Of a stretch of DNA of 64,000 bases, positions 33,464-46,650 are shown piece after piece. Positions within the stretch are counted from its first letter, which is position 1; the number at the start of each line of letters is the position of its first letter. The notes below the pieces were generated by a model. That model was not told the DNA's origin. It made no database searches and was given only the letters and a program-made list of their open reading frames with translations. The position numbers were made by a program, and so were the translations under genes. Location of the stretch: assembly GCF_036785885.1 (NCBI RefSeq), contig NC_092315.1, positions 21,058,026 to 21,122,025 on the forward strand, given 5' to 3'. Origin of the DNA: Coffea arabica (lineage: Eukaryota > Streptophyta > Magnoliopsida > Gentianales > Rubiaceae).

Positions 33464-36400
33464 TCAGGCTATTGATTTGAAAATCTTGAAAGTTTGCAAG
33501 GACTTGACAATACCTTGACTAGATCCGATCGTTGCTGCTATTGAGGTTAGCAGACAGCACATACTGAGAGTTTGCATCCACACCCACTTGAATGAGAAAA
33601 TGGGTATTTTTTTCCTTTCAATACGCATCTTGATAGGAAAATATACTGTCAGCGGCCAGAATGAGAGAGCTCCAGTTAGTCCCACGATATCATTGAAAAA
33701 TGGAAACATCATAGCTATGACCGTGGTTATTATGACATACGTCGTTCTCCATATCATCCGGAAGAGGGTGGCTCTATAAACACCGTAACCAGGCATGTTA
33801 ATGGCATATTCATGGTTAACCAATCCGGTATTCGGCCATCTATGCCTTGTAAAACTTTCCACAAAACCAAAGACTGGTTGACCACATATCTGTAGAAGAT
33901 TAATGCACGAGAATGAATTATTTAGGAGCAAAATTGGATACACTTTCTTAAAATTGTAGTAGGACTTCTAATTTGTATCTTATAAGAAGAAATTTTACAC
34001 TACATAAGTTTTTTTTTTTCTACAACCATGTGCTCTATTAATAAACTTACAGCAATTGTAAAAAGAAAAGGGATAATTTCAGAAACTTCCCCTGAGATTT
34101 CTCATAATATCACTTAGCTCCCCTGAAGTTTTTAAAATCTCACTTGTCTCCCTTGGATTGACATTTCTTGTAACATTTTAACCCCTTTGGAGGAAATACA
34201 AGACAGATAAAACTTTTGTTCCAATACTACCCTTATGTTATCCTACTTATGAAATTTATAACAACAATAAAAAATAAAATAAGGTTAAATTTTTATAAGG
34301 TGTAAATTTCTTGACGTAAACTATTTATTTTAGTTATATTGGAACAAAAGCAAAATTTATGCCTTGAAAATTTCACAAGCATGAAGAGATTATTTTAGTT
34401 TGGGTTAAAAACAAAAAAGCCCCCTGTGATAAACCTAATACACAGAAAAACCCCCCATGGTTTCAAAATATACAACACGACCCCTCATGCTTTGAACTAA
34501 ATTGTAAAGGTGACGGAATCCGTTAAACTTAACGGAAATGACATATTGGAACCTAAAAAAAAATTTTTATACCTAATTTTTATCAAATATACCTATTCTA
34601 CCCCTTAACTCTCAATTCTCTCTACTTAGAAAATAAAATAAATGATTTTTTGAGCTGTTTTTTTGTTGAATTATATCAGGGTATTTTGGTCATTTTGACC
34701 ATTTCCGTTAAGTTTAACGGATTCCGTCACCTTTTTAATACAACTTAAACTATACCATGGATTGAAACATATTTTCCCAAAAAATATCTTGACTTCCTTA
34801 ATTGTAACTGTGCACAAAATTTTTTAAGGTGTTAATAACTCACCAAAATCCTCTTAAGTGGTTGATCTTGATTAGATTTATTTTATCCACGTCCTTTGCT
34901 GTCCCACCATGACCCCCAATATAAAGAAATATTGACCATTATTAGCTACCAATTTATTTTTGTAATTTACGTTTTTTGGTTTTAAAATTTTATTTTGTTT
35001 TGGCTTTTTGGTTAAATAGTTATTAAGAGCAAGGGTAATGTTGTTAATTTGTGGCCTTTGATAAGAATATTTAGTCTGGTTAAGTTGACAAGGGAGGTAA
35101 GTGAGATTTTAAAATTTTCAAGAGAGTTGAGTGATATTATGACAAATCTCGGGGGAGGTTTATAAAATTATCCCAAAAGAAAAGCTATAGTTTGAATCCC
35201 ATAGTCCATCAAGTTATGCATATAACAGAGACATTTACCTATGTCCATAATCAAAAGAGATAAAGCCAGCTATAACTGCTATCCATAGCCTTGGAGTTAA
35301 ACAAATATATGAAATAAAGCCCCATCTTTAGTTTGAACCTTTCAATAAAAACAGTGACCAAAGAGACCTCTAGTTTCAAACCTATAATCCATCATGTATG
35401 CATATAACAAGAACTTTTACCACTACTGATAGTTAGAGAAATAAGGCCTACTAATACTGATATCCATGGTTAAGAAATTAAACAAACAAATCGCATTCAT
35501 TGTTTACCTGGTAAGCTCCTGTGAGATGAATCACAACAAAAATATTAGCGAGGTCGATGAGCCAAAATGGCTCAAAGAAACCAAATCCAGCTAATATATT
35601 GCCTGGTGCTTTATCACCAAATGCTCCATATCCCAGCAACCCACATGACATATAAAATAAGGTGGATATAGAAATTCCAGCCAGGGAAGCTTGTTTCATT
35701 ACTCTATTCTCAGGTTTGGATGACCCTAGAGTGTCCTGCAAATTAATCAAAGTACAAAATTTAAGAAAACAAAAATCAATTACTTTTCTGTGATGCATAT
35801 TGCAACATACTACACGGATATGGTTATTGATGCAAATGTTCAGTCAAAACAGTACCTGAATTTCAATAAGCACTTCTGAAAAACCAAAAGCAAATGCTAA
35901 GTTCCCAAGGGCTGTAAATGTGGTCCATAAGTTGTTGGTATTTGACTTATCTCCATCAATGAACACTCCGGTCAAGCTAGTCTTAACATGTGGTCGTCCT
36001 TCGAAATGGAAGCCGAAAATTATATAAGTAGATGGTTTGAGATGATAGAAATTGATATAAAATATGTTACATTGCAAACTTTTAAGGAGTATTTTTTATT
36101 GCATTCAAGAATCAAAGTCAAATTGTGATCGTATACATCTACTATCAGTATGGATTTATATGATTGGTCAGTTTCATTTATTAATGAGTTGATTAACGTA
36201 GAACTAGATTTCAAGTGAAGTATGATGGACAAATATTTTAACTTTTCATTCCTTCAAATCATAATAGAAGTTATCCAAATAGTGAATATGCACTTGAATA
36301 AAGTTGAAACCCATCTCAGATTCCATTACCTGAAAATCAAACATCCAACTAAACCTTTCAGTCAATTTTGGAGAACAAGTTTTAATTCTTTTCATTTAGA

Positions 36401-39400
36401 CGTGATACATCTTTGGGTAAGATTACACATTTTATCCTAGCACATTTTCTTCATTCCAGTCTTATTTACCTTCAATGCGATCATGACCTCTATAGTTACC
36501 AAATAGACACAACGTAGATAACATACTAATGTAAGATACTAGATAGCATGTGACGCTCTTTGTATGTTTAAGTTTAAACTTGATAGAAGCTAATTCAATT
36601 TTATGAACTTGCAAATTACTCTCAAAATCAAAAAACAAAAGAAAATGTAATAATATTTCTGAGGTTGCGCAAATATGATTATGAACGATTTTTGAAATGT
36701 ATAGTTTACAGTAATAAGAACACGGCTTTACTTCAGAAATTAGAATTTCATAAAGTAATAGGATGCTATCTTCGTTGACCATACATTGCTAACAACTAGA
36801 AAAACAGTAACCATAATAATGGAGCTTTTTGTTCTAGACTTGAGAATTGATTTTGAGACTCAAACACTGATTACGGATTGAATATAACAGAGTATGCACT
36901 AAGGAAGATGCTAAAGGATATAGCTTACTAGGCAAAAGTTTCATATGGAAAATCAGTGATTTTGATATATTAGAAGCAAGGCTTGTCAGTGGCTTGATGT
37001 TTGAATTTGGTTCAAGCACAAATGGAGAATATCTTGGTTTCAAATTCCACTTGTTAAAAAAAGAAAATGCACCAAAACCTTACAAAAAGCATAAAGTCAG
37101 ATCTTGACCATAGTCTATTCAACCTTTGTCAATTCAAGAGAACCTCATACATATCACCTAAAATTTATATACATTATTGGCCGTCTTGTCAAGTTTCTCC
37201 ATTTTAAAATTTGTATACCACCTAAAAATTTTAATCCTAACAATCTTGTATAGATTCAATTATCTGTCTGCTCAAGCTTGCCAAGTAGATATTATATACA
37301 ATCACAGACAAATTCAGATACTGACCTGCAACTTTAGCTATTGAGAGTCCGAGGCCAATGGAAGCATGGCAACAACACATCACTGTTGTGAGTAGGGACA
37401 GCATCGACAACTCTTGAATATTTGGAATTTGACTTAAAAATACTTGTATAACCCCGAAAATGATGATGAAGAGATTAATTGGCGTATGACAACCAAAAGA
37501 ATGACCATGCTTGTGAAAGCAATATGATCTTTTGATAGCCCTAAGGAAAAAAAAAACAAAGTATCTTAATCTGCATATACAGCTAGGATGATGCTTGAAG
37601 GAGAAACGTATAACTAGTATAATTTGTAGCAAAAAAATTCTTGGTGTGCTTACACCATACTGTTGGCCGATGTGATGATGTAACCAATAGTAAATCCAAC
37701 AAGATTGCCATACTGAGCAATTCCACTGAGTTTGTTATATCTTCCGCCTGTGCATGTACGAAAGTGGTAGTGACTAATCTTGTGCGTTAAACTATCAAAC
37801 TTTTGTAAGCCAAACCTTAAGCTGTAGCTTTAGGAATGATAAGCATTTCAGCAAATTAAAGGGTGAGAATGCTGAATAGCCAACATATAACTAGATAATC
37901 TAATCATTATAAGCCATATCCATGAAAGATCTTGATGAAAACGTAAGAAACCCAAAGTCGAATTGGTCCTTGAAGAATTTCTAACCTGACTTCTTTTACT
38001 ATGATCTAAAGGTAATTAAAAAAGTAAATGATAAAAATAGTTACTAAACTATTTAGAATTCTACATTTTCGTCACTAAACTTTTTGTTATGCCAAAACAG
38101 CTATTTAACTTATAAAAGGGCATGATTTTTTGTTACTCAACTAACAAACCTTCACATTTAGTCACTCGACCCATAAAAACATTTTTTTGGTCACAAAATG
38201 CATTTTCTAATTAGTTGAATGACCATTTTGACTAAATAAAAAGCTAAATAACTGAAAATAGGAATCCTGAATAGTTTACAGATAATTTTTGAAATTTTCT
38301 CCAAAAAAAAAGAAAAAAAATTTAGATGAGGCAGAGTTATTTAACAAAGTGATATCCACTTAACAATCTCCTTACTGTGATTTTTTTTTTCCCCTCATGC
38401 AAACCTTCATGCTCAAATTGGCAGTACACATTTCATTTTTGTTTGACAAAATAGTAGGATAATGGGCAATGATGAACAATTGATCTGATCTATCCTACAA
38501 AACATGGCCAAGGATCTCTTACCATTATCCTCGGTAGATTATTGAATTTTCTAATATTGTCAATTTATGAATATTGAGTGGGGTTACTAATGGCCATAAA
38601 ACATGAAATCAAGTATACCAGGCACGTATCACATCATTTATATGATATTGAGATTCCTAAAGTTTATTTGATATACAAGTGCAGCGGTCGATGGCTGAAG
38701 TTTCCAAGATCTTTCTTGCAGTGCTGAGTGTCTACTCTAAGTTATATACAGATTATATTTCTTAATTCCTTTAACCACGTGATTTCAGAAACAGCAAATT
38801 TGAGGAACACTATGCTCGAGTTGCTTGAGTTGGCAAGTGAGTTTTTTGGGTATTTGTCTAAAATTTTAGTGTAGCTTACTGTGGAAGTTTTTAAAAAAAA
38901 TTTTTGAAGTGTATTTTTTTTTTAATATTTTGCAGTGTATAATTTAAAATTTTTGAAAAGTTTTTTGAGGTTACTGTAACTAAAGTTTTTAAAAAATTTG
39001 TAGCAGACAAACTTGACAAAAAACTTGTCTGCGAAACAAGGCCATCGGATTAAAATTTTTTTTGAAGTGTTTCCAACAAATCTTTAAATATTTGAAACGC
39101 TGTATGCTAAATCACAGAGATAACATGTATTGATTATTTTGGCTCTCGGGAAAAAAAATTCTTTCTGTTGCTTTATAACCACAACCCCCAATTTGGTTCT
39201 CCGATTAACGTGATGAAGCCACTCCTGTGCTTTCAAAGACTGTGCTTAGCCCCTATGTTTTTTCACTTGCTTGCATCTAAAGTTAAGAGTTGTTTACATC
39301 TGATTTCAATAGACATATGAAATGTTCATTTTTGTTCCATCACCAGCGGTTTCTAGCTTATACCTAACCTGAACTTTGCACTGACTACAGTCATACTGTC

Positions 39401-42400
39401 CTAACTGTCAACTGATAGGAGGCTTATCCAGTCTTGCTTTCCTACTAAGAGGATCAGACTAGTTTCTCCATTTTCTTCCTTTCTTTTTCCATATTTTAAA
39501 GAAAATTTGGTGGCATAAATTGATGTAGGAGCTCTAGGGGAATCTTGGGAGTAATATCTGTTATTAGAATTTTCTTTCAACTTTTCTTGGTCGGCTTTTT
39601 TGACAGGTCAGTGTAAGTTTTAGAAATTAAATAGGTGCTAGGTGAAATTGTTTGAAACGTCCTTGAAGTTTCTGAAATTATCCCTTAGTTTCATGTCCAA
39701 CTGTAATAGGTTGCTCGATAAACATGTTAGAGAAGTTCACAAAAATGTACACTAGCACTTTTTGAAAATATCTATCTAGTTCTATAAACATTACTCTATC
39801 TTTATATGCATCAGGACATTCATTCGGAATCCAAAGACTTTTGTCTTATTTTATTATTTATAAGTCATGCTTACGGTTTTAAAACAATTAAAACAATTAA
39901 ACACTGGAATATTTTCAGGTGCCTCAATCAAATGTTTTGAATTTTCATAGTAGGAAACTAAAATGAAATAAATAACAACATCAAAATTGTGAGTATCAAA
40001 TCCATGGTATGCGGTGCAAAAATCAAACCAAGGAGAATATAGTTAGCGGTGGGAGTTGGGAGCTAATTTAGGGTCATTTAAAAGTAATATTCGTTTATGA
40101 TAATATAATATGGTAATAATTATGAGTGTGTTTGGACAGGAGATTATTTACCAAAATTTATTTGCTTACATCATCATTACGATTTCCAACACACCTTTTT
40201 ATCTTCCCAATTATCTTTTTATCTCACATACATTACATCACAAAAATTGCTACAGTAAAAATATCTCAAATAATTTACATGTTTGGGTCTTACATTTTGT
40301 ATTAAAAGAGGTAGTTTTATGATAATTAATTTCAACTGATTATGTATTTAGCTCACGGTACTCTAAGGATAGCACTAACTTTCATAACAAAAAATGAAAA
40401 AAAATAAGAAAGATTTTGGCAAAAAAAAGACACGCATCCCCAGAAGTGATTTTGTGCATAAGTGATTATGAAGTAGTAGCAGCAAATTGCTGAGAAATAT
40501 TTACACTTGTCGAGTTGATGAACGTGGATACTAAGCCTTGGAAGATTGAGTTTGAGGGAATTTTCATATGATGAATTCTTGGCATTCCCTTGACATATTG
40601 ACGCCTCAATTTACCTTTATATACTGCCTTTAGCTTAACCCCATTACAACCTTATAAAAGCTTCTTGGATTCTTGTATTAAATTTACTATTGGTGGTGGA
40701 GATATGATATATAAGCAAGCTCATAGTAATGTCACTCCATGGTGTCGATTTGAGAGTTGTACTTTGCCCTATATAGTTTAGAGAGATGAGTGCACATGTT
40801 AAACCTCCTTGTGAGAATGGTTGGATTTGGTGCGTTCAGATTTTACTGAAATTGTGAGGAGGATAGGATGCTTTTTGCCACAAAATTCTTGCTATCTTGA
40901 TTGTATTTCTGAGTTTGGATATGCTTGAGGACAAGTATAATTTTGGAGGTGGGGATTGATAGGTTACATTTTTGTTAGTAATTTTATGATTGTTTTCTCT
41001 TTTATTTTACCAAATATTGCGTTAATTGATAGATTCTACTCATCTTTTATAATTAGTGTTGGTTGTAAGAATTTGGAGCAAAAAGGGGATTAAAGATGTA
41101 ATTCTCGCTGAACTTTTATACTATTCAGCGTGAGCGCGTCAAAGTCTAAACCATGCATGTCTGATAGAATAGATGTTCCATTGGATGGAGAGTTTTCTAT
41201 TCCTACCAGGATATTAGTTTATTTATCTATTAGGATTTTTTTCTTTTGGATAAGAGATATTGACTTGTTGGGAATTTGATTTCGTCTAGTAAGAGTAGCT
41301 TAATAGCACTCAAACGTGATTAAAAAGTAAAAATGTATTGAAAAACATATTTAGAGATTTTTTTAGTTTTTTTTTTAAATGTAGAACTCAAACAAAATAC
41401 AAAGCAATGATGAATGTGGCATAAAACTAATGAATAGTACTTTATTGACTCGTGAAAATCTTGTAAAAGTTGCAAGCTAAATGAAAATTATTAAAATCAA
41501 TCCGTTTACAATATAAAAGAAAAAAAGATAAGCGATGGAAAACTTGTGCATTAGCATGATTATTATTTTTCAAAATCATGTGACTTTGTGTTTTTTTCTA
41601 ATAAGATGTTTCATATTCCAAAAAAGCATAGTATTATTCTAAAACTATTGTGTAAGGGCATTAATATCATTTTGTTAAAATTTTGGATGGAGAATTCATC
41701 ATTAACATTTGACTAATCAATGAAGGGGGCAAAGTGCATATATTTAAAGTTAAGGTGGGTAAAGTGTTATAATGGTTCAACTTCAGGGAGGCAAACTGTA
41801 ATTAACCCTTTTTAATATTGCTTTTACACATAAAAGGTAGCAATGTTATACAAATTATTATTTGAGGGGAGCTATGTGAGATTTCTAAAATTTTAGGAGT
41901 GTTAGGTGATATTAGGATAAAATTTTGAAGGCGATAGGAAAAGTCGTTCATCGAGGGTTTCCAAGACTAGAAAATGCACACACATTTTACTAATACTAAA
42001 ATACTAGTTGAAAATGCTGGTCCGGTTAAGTTGGTTGAATGCGCTGGTCCAGTCATCTTTTGACAAGTTGAAAACTATACACCGCGTAACAGAAAGTCTC
42101 GACCAACGCCGTCAACACATGCATGCGAAGAAAGACCATTCCCCAGTCTCCACGGCTTTATGCTTTATTTTAACCGCAAGTCCGCAAGGCCAATTTTCTA
42201 TCCTACTCCAATTCCACATGATCCTATTCTATTCAAACTCATCCCGTTTGATTAGTGTCCAAGCTTTCCCAGCTTTTTATAAGAATATAACTAAACTAGA
42301 AGATCTAGAATACAATAATTAGATAAAAAGGAACATTAGCATGATTATTATTTTTCCTTTCCCCAAAGAAACAAAAGGAACGTCTTTCTTTTCTTTTCCT

Positions 42401-44574
42401 TCAACACTTTATCTCATATTCTTTGGAGAATGGTCTCGACAATTAGTTCAACTATTTTGCGTGGAGATAAACTAATTTTCTCATTTTAGTCAAGAAGTAA
42501 CGGAGGATTTAGTTCATCTAAAATTGTGAGATTAAATTAATTATATTTATTTCTTTTATTTACTAGTATTCGTATATTCTCTAATTTCATTTCTCATGAT
42601 TGTTTTGTTGTTTGAATATCAAGTGGCCCTGATATTTAATTCAACTTAACAATCTAATGCCAATTAGGATAGTTAAATTTGTAATTATTTAATTTATCTT
42701 AAATTAGTGGTACCTAACGTGATTGGGTTCATATTGGAGAAACATATAATCTAATTTAAATAAACTCTGGTAGTGTGTTTATTGATTAGAACAAGGCTTT
42801 TTAGTTTTTAATATAATCAAGAAATTAAATTCTACGAACACCCCTAGGGTTGTTTCTTGGTTAGGGGAGTAGTTAATGGGCGTACCTTAACTATCGAGAC
42901 GTTAAGGAAAAATTGGTTGTCATCGCGTGTTTGGCAACTATAACTTATTTATTAGCGAATAAATGAAATAATTATTGGATCGATGAGCAATTGTATAAAC
43001 CACATCTGAAGTTATATCCTTGGCTAGAACTTGTTTACTATTGATTTAAATTTAATTTATTTCAGTTTAATTATTTTTATTTACGATAATTATTTATTTT
43101 CAGTTTCAATTTTCCAAACCCCCCAATTAATTTTCATTTGAAAAGAAACAAATTTCTCCTAATCCTTGAGAAGAAGACCTTACTCACTGCTATAAGCAAA
43201 TATTTTTGTTGAGTAAGTTTTATTATTGTACAGTCTCGACACCTATCACATAACATTCCTATCGTGCAGTAAGGATGGAGCTAAGATGGCATTTGGTAAA
43301 AGGGTTTCAGAATGAAGAATTGGAATAAAGTCTATAATTATTGTTTGGATTACTATTAATGGAATTGAGACTTTGGAATCATACCTAAAAATTTGGAATT
43401 CCCCAATTCCCTAGTAATCTGGAAGGTTTTGAACAAAATCTAAGTCTGATTCCCATTTAGAAACGAGGTTTGTCCCTCCACCCGTTAAAAAAATTAATAT
43501 ATAATTATATACATATATATAATATATATTATAATTATAATATTTTATTATAATTCTATATTTTATTATAATATTAGTATAATTAATATTTGTATATCAT
43601 ATAATCATAATTATATATTTATAATATAATATTTGTATAATTATATTTAATTATATAATTAATATTTAATTTAACTAGTTACAAACTTATAATAATGATA
43701 TTATTAGTTATATGTATTATATAGTGTATATTAGTGTATGTAATATAATTGATATTATCAATTATACTAATAATTATACATGTTTACTAGTAGAACTTAT
43801 TAATTAGTTATACTAAATTTACTAATACATTTAATTAGTGAAAATTTCTTATATCCCATTTCGAAAGAGTCAACGAACCAAACATCAACTATAGTAATGA
43901 TATATATACCTAGTACTAAATCAAACAGATGTATTGGAATGACTGACTCCATTCTAAACCTAGGATGAATGGTTCAAAATCCGAATCCGATTCCATGGTG
44001 TGAACCAAACACTACCTAATAATTCTTTCAACCATTCATGATGTTTGTCAAGTGTCATAACATATCATAACTTGAAAATTATTTTTCCCTAATGACAAGA
44101 GGCTATATGAGGTTTTTTTTTTTTTCATAAAGACCAGTTAGTTACTAGAAAGGTTATATGAGAAGAACCTACCAAGATTTACTTTGACAACATCCATGTA
44201 AGTATAGTTTCTTCTGCCCGATACTGGATCTGGGAATCGATAAAAATCTGCCAGAATAGTTGATGCAAACAATGTGATTAGAGAAAAGCTAATCAGAGCC
44301 ATAGGTCCTGCAATCCAACCTAATTGAGAGATCGCCCACGGCAATGACAACACCCCTGAACCAACTACGGTAGTGATAATATGAGCACTCGCGGTATAAA
44401 ATGTTCCTTCAGCATAAAAAAACAAGGGTTAATTAACTTCGGAGGTGAAATTAAGTTGCTATCCTTCGGGATATAAAATTCAATTCAAACATCCACCAAA
44501 CCTGTTCGTTTTGGCCGCCCATCATCATCTGTTCCATTGATGTTGTCAGCGGGTGCTCTTCTCAAGTCATCCAT
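33464..44574 (-). CDS. AAP: Amino acid permease, AAP family (7 exons, about 470 aa)
   Basis: Plasma-membrane H+-coupled amino acid importer of the plant AAP/AAAP family. Minus-strand exons are 44502-44574 (ATG at 44574), 44173-44406, 37654-37747, 37326-37540, 35856-35998, 35508-35735 and 33464-33889 (stop at the low end). All boundaries are GT-AG with matching phases, and the total of 470 aa fits the family (about 470-490). Landmarks are 'TASAHIITTVVGSGVLSLPW', 'AISQLGWIAGP', 'AIKRSYCFH', 'ALGNLAFAFGFSEVLIEIQ', 'MKQASLAGISISTLFYMSCG', 'CGQPVFGFVE' and 'FPFFNDIVGL.GALSFWPLTVYFP'. The N-terminal tail (about 25 aa) is hydrophilic and cytosolic. About ten membrane segments are expected. Intron 2 is 6.4 kb and, like intron 6, is full of transposons. 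The exact AAP subclass is not determined. All exons are open, so the gene may be functional. Confidence 0.93.
34070..35174. mobile_element. Mutator-like element, 1.1 kb, in the last permease intron
   Basis: Identical 9-bp target-site duplications AAAAGAAAA are at 34061-34069 and 35175-35183. The ends are inverted: 'GGGATAATTTCAGAAAC' on the left, 'GGGATAATTTTATAAAC' on the right in reverse complement. The family is the same as or close to the element at 26805-28411. It carries a further MITE at about 34402-34778 and no transposase. Confidence 0.88.
34402..34778. mobile_element. MITE nested in the Mutator-like element
   Basis: Two facing copies of 'GTGACGGAATCCGTTAAACT' (about 34511 and, inverted, about 34729) with imperfect pairing outward to 'GGGTTAAAA' and 'TTTTCCC'. 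No clear target-site duplication was seen, so the limits are approximate. Confidence 0.6.
40955..43247 (+). mobile_element. LTR-like segment, probably a solo LTR with insertions
   Basis: Starts 'TGATAGGTTACATTTTTG' and ends 'GTCTCGACACCTATCA', i.e. TG...CA with short inverted termini. The right half (about 42420-43040) matches 46050-46640 in the same orientation, for example 'ACTAATTTTCTCATTTTAGTCAAG' against 'ACTAATTTCCTCACTCTAGTCAAG' (shared cores only). No primer-binding site or ORF follows. A 5-bp target-site duplication was not evident. Confidence 0.45.
43285..44016. mobile_element. PIF/Harbinger-like MITE
   Basis: Flanked by TAA on both sides (43282-43284, 44017-44019). Ends GATGGCATTTGGT and, in reverse complement, GGTAGTGTTTGGT. 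The right 360 bp match the copy at 10390-10765 inverted. The centre is almost pure A/T. Confidence 0.7.
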
Positions 44575-45431
44575 GGCTACAAAACTAAAGTGGTGATCAC
44601 TGAAAGAAAACCAAACCAACCAGCGATTCCTAGAGAGTAAATAATATAGGAAAGTGGATCTTCGTGTGTGATCGATTGAAAGAAAGCGAACCAGTACTAA
44701 TTGGTGGAGAGTAAGTAAGAAAGTGGATTTTCATCCGCTTGATTGCTGACGACTAGGAGAGGGATGTAGACTTCCTGCCCTTGTCCTGGTGTTCTCCGGC
44801 ATAGAGTAATGTGTGCAGAGTGGAATTCATGTGCAGTTCGTAATATGTGCATGCACGCCACTTTGTTCCTTATAACTATTTGAAAATACGGCACAGGCTA
44901 TATTTACTTTGGAGTCCTCCATCAAAACACGGGCTCAACCATTGGACGTTATTGAGGATTGGCGACCAAAAGTTGAGGGCTAAAATGGCCTGTAATCTCA
45001 TATCATGATTCAGCAGCTTGCGTAGTTTCCTTCACATGCAGTATAACAGTATACAGCATCCTTACTTTGCTAGACTTGTGTACGTTTGTTAAGAACTTTA
45101 TTTTTTATTCTTCTAGCTGAGCCTAGTTTTCAGATGTACATCTAAAGGGAGAAGAATATATCTGTATGTGGAGATGCTGGATTGCAGAAAGGAATCAATA
45201 GTCGAAAGTCTAATTGTTGTTAGACTTGAAGAAAGTAATGGGCGTTCTACATTCCAGTGATTTTTCACCCTATTTAGACATATTATTTGGAGTTAATTTA
45301 GAGTCTCACGTGTACTTCAGTCAAGGGAAGAACATCACAGTTCATAATCTGTTTTGACTCTTAAGACGTGGAATTTTCTCCATAGTAAAGGCTTGTTATC
45401 ACTTTCATGCCTAAGATTTCTTTTTGCCATG
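44575..45431 (-). promoter_or_regulatory. 5' leader and promoter region of the permease gene
   Basis: The sequence directly upstream of the ATG (44575-44800) is duplicated at 47980-48150, which suggests that it was a functional leader/promoter unit when copied. No unambiguous TATA box was found. Nothing else was recognised up to the LTR-like segment. Confidence 0.4.
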
Positions 45432-46650
45432 ACGGGTGATAGGTTGTAATTTTACCATTTATTTTATTATTAATTTCCCCTATTATCTGACCTGATGTGG
45501 ATTAGTTGCTAGATTCTACTCATTTTTTATATTTCACATTTATTTCAGGGAGTAGAACGAAAATATGATAACAGGTGCCAATTTGATAGAAAAAGAGTCC
45601 AAGTAATAGAGCTTAACCCAGGGACATTTTTGGAACAGGAAAACTTATTCTCATTTTGGGTAATTGCTACAAAAAGAAGGACGGTGCAGGTTTTCGTGAA
45701 AAAGCTGGAGCGCCGCACAGGAGAGGCTTCTTCCTCTCGGGTGGGAGCCGCCGCCAGAGGATGGCAATTTTAGATAGGAATAGGCATTAGGAGCTGGCTT
45801 TTCTTTGAGTTTTTCCATTTTCTAGTTTAGTTAGAGTAGCTTTGACTTTTCCTTTCTTAGCTTTTGAGTTTTGAGTAGCAGTTCTCTCGTGGGTGATGAC
45901 AAGGAAAAACAATGGAGTTCCTTTAGCTTTCTTTGACTTCTCCCTTCGTCTCTTGTGGTTGCCCCCTGCGCAGGCAGGAGCTTTCCACCAATTAAACGAA
46001 TTGAGTTTTTCCTAGTTTTGAAGTACAATGGCCGCAGTTATTTCTTTAATTTTGTGTGGATTTTGTTCATCAATTATGAACTAATTTCCTCACTCTAGTC
46101 AAGGGACAACGGATGCTTTGGGTCGCCTAAAAATTGTGAGATCGATTTAATTTTATCTTTTCTTTTATTTATTGATATTCGCATATTCCTTGATTGCTAT
46201 GCTTATGGTTAATTAATTAATTAATTGTCTTGGATCCGGATAATTAGTTAATTTGGTAATCTATTGTCAATTAGGGCATTTAAATCCGTAATTGTTTAAT
46301 TGCTCTAAAATAGTGACAACTGGCATGATTAGATTTGTGTCAGGGGAATACGCGGGCTAATCTAAAATAACCCTGGTAGTGCGTTATTTGGTTAGAATAG
46401 GGCTCCTCTAATACGTAAGGCAATTGGGGAATTAAATTCTACGGGCGTACCTAGGATTATTTCTCAATTAGAGCAGTGATTAACGGGCGTACCTTGATCA
46501 CCGACACAGTAAGAAGGAGTTGACTGCCATCGCTTGTTTGGTAGTTATAACCTATTTATTGATAAATAATTGGAATTGCGTTTGCTTCAATGATCAATTA
46601 GGTGCACCATTGCTGAAGTTATTTCTTGGCTAGAACCTTAATTATCACCC
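45432..46650 (+). mobile_element. LTR-like segment, second copy of the 40955-43247 family
   Basis: Begins 'TGATAGGTTGTAATTTTACC'. The right half matches the other copy in the same orientation ('GTTATAACCTATTTATTGAT', 'TTATTTCTTGGCTAGAACC'). No inverted end or coding region was found, so it is likely a truncated or solo LTR. Confidence 0.45.

Larger units (their letters stand above)
37748..44172. other. Permease intron 2, 6.4 kb, transposon-filled
   Basis: The intron lies between the donor after exon 2 and the acceptor 'TGCACAG' before exon 3. It holds MITE-like relics (38020-38300, 38800-39120, 40120-40330), a Mutator-like end fragment (about 41690-41950), an LTR-like segment (40955-43247) and a PIF/Harbinger-like MITE (43285-44016). 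No coding exon was recognised inside. Confidence 0.75.

Noticed and set aside
40955..46650. The two LTR-like segments as the 5' and 3' LTRs of one element
   Set aside because: Their left halves differ strongly and the interval holds permease exons 1 and 2, so they must be independent copies.
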